Assembly (NCBI GenBank): GCA_003131665.1
Contig: PKWA01000087.1
Span: 462-12,863 of the forward strand
Length of the DNA: 12,402 nt
Direction: 5' to 3'
Source of the DNA: Acidimicrobiaceae bacterium
GTDB taxonomy: Bacteria > Actinomycetota > Acidimicrobiia > Acidimicrobiales > RAAP-2
Positions within the stretch are counted from its first letter, which is position 1; each line of letters opens with the position of its first letter. The notes under the pieces were generated by a model. It made no database searches, was not told where the DNA came from, and saw nothing but the letters and a program-made list of their open reading frames with translations. This document shows, piece by piece, positions 8,195-12,402 of this stretch. The translations under genes and the position numbers were made by a program.

Positions 8195-9771
8195 CCCGCC
8201 TGGTAGACCCCGAACTCATCACGCAAGACGTCGGCCACTTCACCGAGCGTCGCCAGTCGTGCCAGCGCCGTCTTCATCGGATAGAGCACATTGGCCGATC
8301 CACGAGCGGCCGCACCGAGGTCGTCGAGCGCCGCACGCACCGCATCGTTGTCGCGCGACACCTTAAGTTGGCGAACGCGCGCGATCTGGTCTTGCTGTTG
8401 CTGCTCGTCGATGGGAAAGACGTCGGCTCTGGTGGGCTCGCTCTCGATGAATCGATTGACTCCGACCACGATCTTGTCGCCTCGTTCGACTCCGCGCGCG
8501 AACTCATAGGCCGCGGCGTCAATCTCGTCTTGAAGGTAGTGCGCCTCGATCGCCGCGACGGAACCACCCATCTGGTCAATGGTCTCGATGTACTCTCGAG
8601 CCCGTCGTTCGACCTCGTTGGTCAATGATTCGACGAAGTACGAACCGGCCAAGGGGTCCACGGTGTCGGCGGTGCCCGACTCGTAACCCAGAACCTGTTG
8701 GGTTCGCAGGGCCAGCTTCGCGGCCCGCTCCGTCGGAAGTCCCAGCGCTTCGTCAAAGCCGTTGGTATGCAGGCTCTGAGTCCCGCCCAGTACGGCGGCG
8801 AGACCTTGGAGAGTAACGCGCACGATGTTGTTCTCAGGCTGTTGGGCCGTCAGCGTCGAGCCACCGGTCTGAGTATGAAAGCGCAACATCGTCGAACGAG
8901 GATCGCTCGAGCCGAAGCGCTCGCGCATGATCGAAGCCCACAATCGACGTGCCGCGCGATATTTGGCCACCTCTTCGAAGAGATTGTTGTGCGCGTTGAA
9001 GAAAAAACTGAGTCGTGGCGCGAATACGTCAAGGGTCAGTCCCGCGGCGAGCGCCGCTTCGACGTAGGCAATGCCGTTGGCAAGAGTGAAGGCGATCTCT
9101 TGCACGGCCGTCGAGCCGGCCTCTCGAATGTGGTAGCCCGAGATCGATATCGTGTTCCAGTTCGGCATCTCCTTCGCGCAGTAGGCAAAGGTGTCCACCA
9201 CGAGGCGCATCGACGGCCGGGGCGGATAGATATACGTACCTCGCGCCACGTACTCCTTCAAGATGTCGTTTTGCACGGTGCCGCGAAGTTGCGCGCCAGT
9301 ACTTCCTTGCTCTTCTCCAACGAGCTGATAGAGCAACAAGAGCGTCGCCGCGGTCGCGTTGATGGTCATCGACGTCGTGACTTCGGCGAGCGGCAGATCA
9401 CGTAACAGCAGTCGCATGTCCTCTAGGGATGAGATCGCTACGCCGACTTTGCCCACTTCACCTTCGGCTCGCACGTGGTCGGCGTCAAGGCCCATCTGCG
9501 TGGGCAGGTCGAAGGCGCAAGAGAGCCCCGTCTGGCCGGCGTCCAAAAGAAACTTAAAACGTTCATTGGTCGCTTCGGCGCTCCCGAAGCCAGCGTACTG
9601 CCGCATCGTCCACAGTCGCCCGCGGTACATCGTCTCTTGAACGCCTCGGGTATATGGATAGGCGCCCGGTTCACCGAGTTGGGCCTCTTCGTCAAAGTCC
9701 TTGAGATCGGCGCCCCGATAGACCGTTTTGATTTCAATTCCCGAATCGGTGACGCGTTCGTCGGCACTCAC
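8191..9771 (-). CDS. Methylmalonyl-CoA mutase large (catalytic barrel) subunit, without cobalamin-binding domain
   Basis: Adenosylcobalamin-dependent rearrangement of (R)-methylmalonyl-CoA to succinyl-CoA, here as the separate large subunit of 526 residues. Key blocks: [23 protein letters not shown] (41-63), [40 protein letters not shown] (164-189), [11 protein letters not shown] (209-219), [62 protein letters not shown]. Residues equivalent to the Tyr89, Gln197, Arg207 and His244 of the Propionibacterium enzyme are Tyr59, Gln167, Arg177 and His214. Tyr and Arg favour methylmalonyl-CoA, since isobutyryl-CoA mutase has Phe/Gln and 2-hydroxyisobutyryl-CoA mutase Ile/Gln. The C-terminal B12 domain is absent, so a small partner subunit must be encoded elsewhere. 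I use the GTG at 9771 rather than an upstream ATG at 9954, because the preceding 61 residues are not family-like and would run through the RDD gene. Confidence 0.92.
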   Translation of the reverse strand: MSADERVTDSGIEIKTVYRGADLKDFDEEAQLGEPGAYPYTRGVQETMYRGRLWTMRQYAGFGSAEATNERFKFLLDAGQTGLSCAFDLPTQMGLDADHVRAEGEVGKVGVAISSLEDMRLLLRDLPLAEVTTSMTINATAATLLLLYQLVGEEQGSTGAQLRGTVQNDILKEYVARGTYIYPPRPSMRLVVDTFAYCAKEMPNWNTISISGYHIREAGSTAVQEIAFTLANGIAYVEAALAAGLTLDVFAPRLSFFFNAHNNLFEEVAKYRAARRLWASIMRERFGSSDPRSTMLRFHTQTGGSTLTAQQPENNIVRVTLQGLAAVLGGTQSLHTNGFDEALGLPTERAAKLALRTQQVLGYESGTADTVDPLAGSYFVESLTNEVERRAREYIETIDQMGGSVAAIEAHYLQDEIDAAAYEFARGVERGDKIVVGVNRFIESEPTRADVFPIDEQQQQDQIARVRQLKVSRDNDAVRAALDDLGAAARGSANVLYPMKTALARLATLGEVADVLRDEFGVYQAG

Positions 9772-9873
9772 GCCACCAAGGCTAGGCGGTACTCGTCGTT
9801 CCCAACGTCGACGAAACTGCCATCGAGGTGCGAAATGTCGTTCGAGCATCGCGCGAGAGAGCAAGATAGAGAG

Positions 9874-10413
9874 ATGTACTGCTCGAACTGTGGCTCGGAA
9901 ATGAATGAAACGCAATGTCCAGCGTGTGGCAGAACGCTTGCCGCCAACGCCCACGGCCGGATCGATACTGCGACGGGACTGATGCTGGCCGGATGGTGGC
10001 GCCGAGTAGGTGCGACGTTTGCCGACGATCTGATATTGATTATTCCGACGCTGGTCGTGGTGTCAATCTTCGCCCAGCTTGACGGCAACATTGCCGGCGC
10101 GGTCATTGGTCTGGTACTCCAGGGTATCTATATGGTCAAGCTCTTGAGCGGCGCTCGAGGTCAGACCGTCGGCAATCGCGTCGTGGCGACGAGAGTTCGC
10201 GACGCGGGAAATGGACAGGCCATCAACCTTCTACAGGCGTTCAAACGCTGGGGCTTCATCGCCGTTTACAGCGCTATCGAACTCGCGTCAAGCTCGGCCT
10301 CAATCTATATCGTGGTCGTTATCGCACTCATTGACAACCTATATCCGTTGTATGACTCGCGGAATCAGACTCTGCACGACAAGTTCGCCGGCACAATTGT
10401 TGTTATGGCCTAA
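9874..10413 (+). CDS. Zinc-ribbon RDD-family integral membrane protein
   Basis: 179 residues. The N terminus is a short zinc ribbon: Cys3-x2-Cys6 and Cys15-x2-Cys18 in [19 protein letters not shown]. The RDD domain follows: [14 protein letters not shown] (41-54, carrying the family Arg and Asp-Asp), membrane segments at about 53-68, 73-91 and 127-157, [18 protein letters not shown] (93-110), and the closing [13 protein letters not shown] (165-177). RDD proteins are mostly of unknown role; some have been proposed as transporters. The ATG at 9874 has only a weak purine-rich stretch upstream (GATAGAGAG). A longer frame exists upstream but lies over the mutase gene on the other strand. It is monocistronic or reads towards the collagen-like gene, 132 bp downstream. 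Confidence 0.83.
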   Translation: MYCSNCGSEMNETQCPACGRTLAANAHGRIDTATGLMLAGWWRRVGATFADDLILIIPTLVVVSIFAQLDGNIAGAVIGLVLQGIYMVKLLSGARGQTVGNRVVATRVRDAGNGQAINLLQAFKRWGFIAVYSAIELASSSASIYIVVVIALIDNLYPLYDSRNQTLHDKFAGTIVVMA

Positions 10414-10464
10414 GTCAATTGACAGGAAGTACCTAAAAGTCACAGCATAAGAACGAATTTACGG

Positions 10465-10473
10465 TGGTACAAT
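10465..10473 (+). promoter_or_regulatory. Candidate extended -10 promoter of the collagen-like gene
   Basis: TGGTACAAT carries an extended -10 (TGn) and TACAAT, a 5/6 match to TATAAT. It lies about 70 bases before the chosen ATG at 10546. No good -35 sits 17 bp upstream; a perfect TTGACA at 10419-10424 is too far away for this -10 and lacks a well-spaced partner of its own. The surrounding DNA is AT-rich compared with the window. Confidence 0.4.
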
Positions 10474-10545
10474 TCCCTTCAGGACGTCAGGACCTTGCTT
10501 CCTCTTCCCCCGACAATGCGTCAGGGAAATAAGAAGAAGGTCGAA

Positions 10546-12075
10546 ATGCAAGTTCGAACCATACGAACCGGTTTATTCAGTCTCGTTCTGGCCCTAGGTG
10601 TAGCAATTCCCGGTGGGATCGCCGTCGCCGGAACACAGCGAGCAAACACTGCGCAACCGAAAGTTTCAGAAACGTCCACGTGCACTAAGGGTGCTCCCTC
10701 CGATGGGTATGAGGGGTACTGCGCGACACTTGACGGCAAGAACACCTACTTCGGTCTCTACGGACTGGGTTTTCCGTCGATCAACGGATGGGGACTGTGC
10801 GCGGACTCTCCAGCAAATGACGGCAACTATCCCATGACCACCTATAACTACGTGGCTTCGGGATCGCCCAGTGGCGCGTCAACTGCTGGCTTCGCGGCCC
10901 TCGGTTACGCCCTTTCAAAGGAGCAGGCGCTCGGACGAATTAGTTCAGGACGCGCAGGCCTGTACACCGCCAGTCAATTGGGCGCCGCCGCAAAAATCGT
11001 CTACAACCACGTCGCGTGGGGATTGGCGTATCCGGCGACTGACGCGGGCACTACGGCCGCCGTCAGCGAACTACGTGCCTTGATGAGCCAGGTCTCGGGC
11101 ATCACCGCCGCACCGAAGCTCAAGGTTGCCCTGACTGCCACGTCGGCCACCGATCCGACCGCCAAAATTACGGTCACAGTTCCTGGGGCCAATCGAGGAC
11201 TAGCGGATCAGCTCGTCTCATTCAAAGTGCGCGGCGGACACGTTAAGGGTTCATCCGCGACGACCGGGACAGTGACGACGAACGCCAAGGGTATTGCCCT
11301 CGTGCCAGTGATCGCGTCGAGCTCAGCGGCCAACGTTACGGTCACTGCTTCGGCTCGCGTCGGTAATCCATCGCTTGCCTTTTTCAAGCCCACGCGAATC
11401 AACAAGAGTGCTCAGATCCTTGTGGCACCTAAGGTCGCGACGGTCATCTCAAAGTCCAGTACCTTGAGCTTGGCCAAGCCGGCTGCAACGGGCGGAACGC
11501 CCGGGCCAGCTGGCGCGACTGGCGCGACTGGCGCGACTGGCGCGACTGGCGCGACTGGCGCGACTGGCGCGACTGGCGCCACGGGCGCCACGGGCGCGTC
11601 GGGTTCGGGAGGTACGAACGGTACGAACGGTACGACAGTGGACTTCGCTGAGTTCTACGGCCTTGCCCCTGGGGACTACGCGGCGACCATTGCCGTCGGC
11701 GCGCCAGTGCCGTTTCCAGAACTCGGCCCAACTCTCGGCACCGGAGTGATCACGAAGCTCACCGGAACAACGTTCAACCTGTCGACCATCGGGACATATG
11801 AAGTCACGTTTGAGGTCTCCGTTACCGAAGCTGGTCAGTTAGAGCTCACGCTCGATTCAGGTGGTGGGCCAGCGGTCTTGGCGTACACCGTCGTCGGTCG
11901 AGCGACGGGCACGTCACAGATTCAAGAGACGGCATTGGTGACGACGACTGTCGCGAACAGCGTGCTCTCGGTCGTCAATCCCTCCGCCAACTCAACGGCA
12001 CTGACCGTGACTCCTGGCGCGGGTTCGGGAGGTGCAACTACGGTTGCCGCTTCATTGATCATCGAGCTTTTGTAG
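10546..12075 (+). CDS. Secreted collagen-like protein with BclA-type C-terminal domain
   Basis: About 509 residues. Start: the ATG at 10546 has AAGG six bases upstream and begins a clear signal peptide (RTIRTG, then hydrophobic LFSLVLALGVAIPGGIAVAG, likely cleaved near residue 29); an earlier ATG at 10495 would add 17 polar residues before it. Order of the mature protein: an unfamiliar N-terminal domain with three Cys (about 40-200; SINGWGLCADSPAND), an Ig/invasin-like beta domain (about 205-295), a linker, collagen-type Gly-x-y triplets (GTPGPA, then nine Gly-Ala-Thr and one Gly-Ala-Ser, 323-352), three Gly-Thr-Asn/Thr triplets, and a 145-residue C-terminal domain (365-509). That domain has the FY-L-P-D-AATIA, FP--GPT and IGTYEVTFEVSVTEAGQL--TL signatures of the BclA/exosporium collagen-like family. 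BclA forms trimers on Bacillus spores. No LPXTG or C-terminal membrane segment is seen, so its anchoring is unknown. Confidence 0.85.
   Translation: MQVRTIRTGLFSLVLALGVAIPGGIAVAGTQRANTAQPKVSETSTCTKGAPSDGYEGYCATLDGKNTYFGLYGLGFPSINGWGLCADSPANDGNYPMTTYNYVASGSPSGASTAGFAALGYALSKEQALGRISSGRAGLYTASQLGAAAKIVYNHVAWGLAYPATDAGTTAAVSELRALMSQVSGITAAPKLKVALTATSATDPTAKITVTVPGANRGLADQLVSFKVRGGHVKGSSATTGTVTTNAKGIALVPVIASSSAANVTVTASARVGNPSLAFFKPTRINKSAQILVAPKVATVISKSSTLSLAKPAATGGTPGPAGATGATGATGATGATGATGATGATGATGASGSGGTNGTNGTTVDFAEFYGLAPGDYAATIAVGAPVPFPELGPTLGTGVITKLTGTTFNLSTIGTYEVTFEVSVTEAGQLELTLDSGGGPAVLAYTVVGRATGTSQIQETALVTTTVANSVLSVVNPSANSTALTVTPGAGSGGATTVAASLIIELL
11512..11601 (+). repeat. 9-bp tandem repeat coding Gly-Ala-Thr triplets
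   Basis: Seven identical copies of GGCGCGACT run from 11512 to 11574, followed by two copies of GGCGCCACG (11575-11592) and one GGCGCGTCG (11593-11601). All are in frame and encode nine Gly-Ala-Thr triplets and one Gly-Ala-Ser. Because the unit is a multiple of three, gain or loss of copies would change stalk length without breaking the frame. Exact identity of the first seven copies indicates recent expansion or homogenisation. Confidence 0.97.
11611..11637 (+). repeat. Short 9-bp repeat coding Gly-Thr-Asn triplets
   Basis: Two copies of GGTACGAAC and a diverged third, GGTACGACA, follow the main array after a short Gly/Ser spacer. They form the junction between the collagen-like stalk and the C-terminal domain. 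Confidence 0.9.
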
Positions 12076-12087
12076 TAGGCCTCAGCT

Positions 12088-12140
12088 AAAAAGCCCCCAC
12101 CCTCGATCGTGTCAACAGCGATCGAGGGTGGGGGCCTTTT
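12088..12140. terminator. Strong bidirectional intrinsic terminator
   Basis: A perfect 17-bp stem, GCCCCCACCCTCGATCG (12093-12109) with its complement (12119-12135), closes a 9-base loop. It is followed by CTTTT on the plus strand and preceded by AAAAA, which is a T-run on the minus strand. It lies 17 bases after the stop of the collagen-like gene and about 30 bases beyond the stop of the convergent adenylyltransferase gene, so it can end both transcripts. Confidence 0.93.
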
Positions 12141-12171
12141 GATTCGTCAACGGCAATCCGCGGTACGGCGC

Positions 12172-12402
12172 CTAAGCGTGGACCGGGTGGGGCATACACA
12201 GATCGTCGTACTCGGCTATTTGGATCGGACCGGCGTTCTCGCCACAGGCCGGACACGACGGGTCGCGGCGCACGTTGAACGTGCGAAACGACTGTTCCAG
12301 TGCGTCGTAGGTCAAGAGTCGACCAACTAAGGGGTCACCCAACTCGAGGAGCAGCTTGATCGTCTCGACGGCTTGAATCGAGCCGACGATGCCGGGCAGC
12401 AC
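12172..12402 (-). CDS. MoeB/ThiF-type E1-like adenylyltransferase, C-terminal end (partial)
   Basis: The last 76 residues of a protein that enters from the right edge. LPGIVGSIQAVETIKLLLELGDPLVGRLLTYDALEQSFRTFNVRRDPSCPACG is the standard C-terminal block of the MoeB/ThiF/HesA family, which adenylates the C-terminal glycine of small sulfur carriers (MoaD, ThiS, CysO) for molybdopterin, thiamine or cysteine synthesis. CPAC supplies half of the family's zinc site. The chain ends about 20 residues later, with no rhodanese domain, unlike actinobacterial MoeZ. The catalytic cysteine and nucleotide-binding loop lie outside the window, so the specific sulfur-carrier partner cannot be told. Confidence 0.9.
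   Translation of the reverse strand: MLPGIVGSIQAVETIKLLLELGDPLVGRLLTYDALEQSFRTFNVRRDPSCPACGENAGPIQIAEYDDLCMPHPVHA

Noticed and set aside
9475..9873. N-terminal extension of the RDD protein by 133 codons
   Set aside because: It overlaps the mutase gene on the other strand; the zinc-ribbon MYCSNCG opening is a natural N terminus.
9772..9954. N-terminal extension of the mutase by 61 codons to an ATG
   Set aside because: The extra residues are Arg-rich and not family-like, and the region would cover the start of the divergent RDD gene.

Overview
The window looks like chromosomal DNA of a high-GC Gram-positive (Actinomycetota) bacterium. The best guess is Acidimicrobiia or a relative, but no marker here fixes the class. 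Support comes from the GC content, many GTG starts, a biotinylated acyl-CoA carboxylase alpha subunit next to biotin ligase and rhamnose-linker genes (an arrangement I know from Mycobacterium), and a split methylmalonyl-CoA mutase. Nearly every gene junction is a 4-base stop/start overlap, so translational coupling is the rule.

Layout. (1) 1-2021, minus strand, very GC-rich: hpf (ribosome hibernation factor), then miaA (tRNA i6A37 prenyltransferase), then dapF (diaminopimelate epimerase, cut by the left edge). (2) 2022-2417: a gap with no convincing gene, across which base composition falls. (3) 2418-4938, minus strand: birA (biotin ligase), rmlD (dTDP-4-dehydrorhamnose reductase) and a WbbL-like rhamnosyltransferase, in that transcription order. 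(4) 4939-4995: a short divergent control region centred on a perfect 7-bp inverted repeat. (5) 4996-8194, plus strand: acyl-CoA carboxylase alpha chain (biotin carboxylase + BCCP), an M20 amidohydrolase/dipeptidase, and a small ABM-fold protein. (6) 8191-9771, minus strand: the catalytic large subunit of methylmalonyl-CoA mutase, convergent with and overlapping the ABM gene. (7) 9874-12075, plus strand: a zinc-ribbon RDD membrane protein, then a secreted collagen-like protein with nine Gly-Ala-Thr triplets and a BclA-type C-terminal domain. (8) A long hairpin terminator, then the 3' end of a MoeB/ThiF-type E1-like adenylyltransferase on the minus strand.

How they fit together: BirA would biotinylate the carboxylase encoded divergently from it, and carboxylase plus mutase suggest propionyl-CoA/methylmalonyl-CoA metabolism. 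RmlD makes dTDP-L-rhamnose, which the neighbouring transferase probably places on a lipid-linked cell-wall precursor. DapF supplies meso-diaminopimelate for peptidoglycan and lysine. The secreted collagen-like protein is the most unusual gene. Other points for a second look are the missing canonical start of miaA, a serine at the usual catalytic cysteine of DapF, the birA/acc operator-like palindrome, and the composition change near 2.3 kb.
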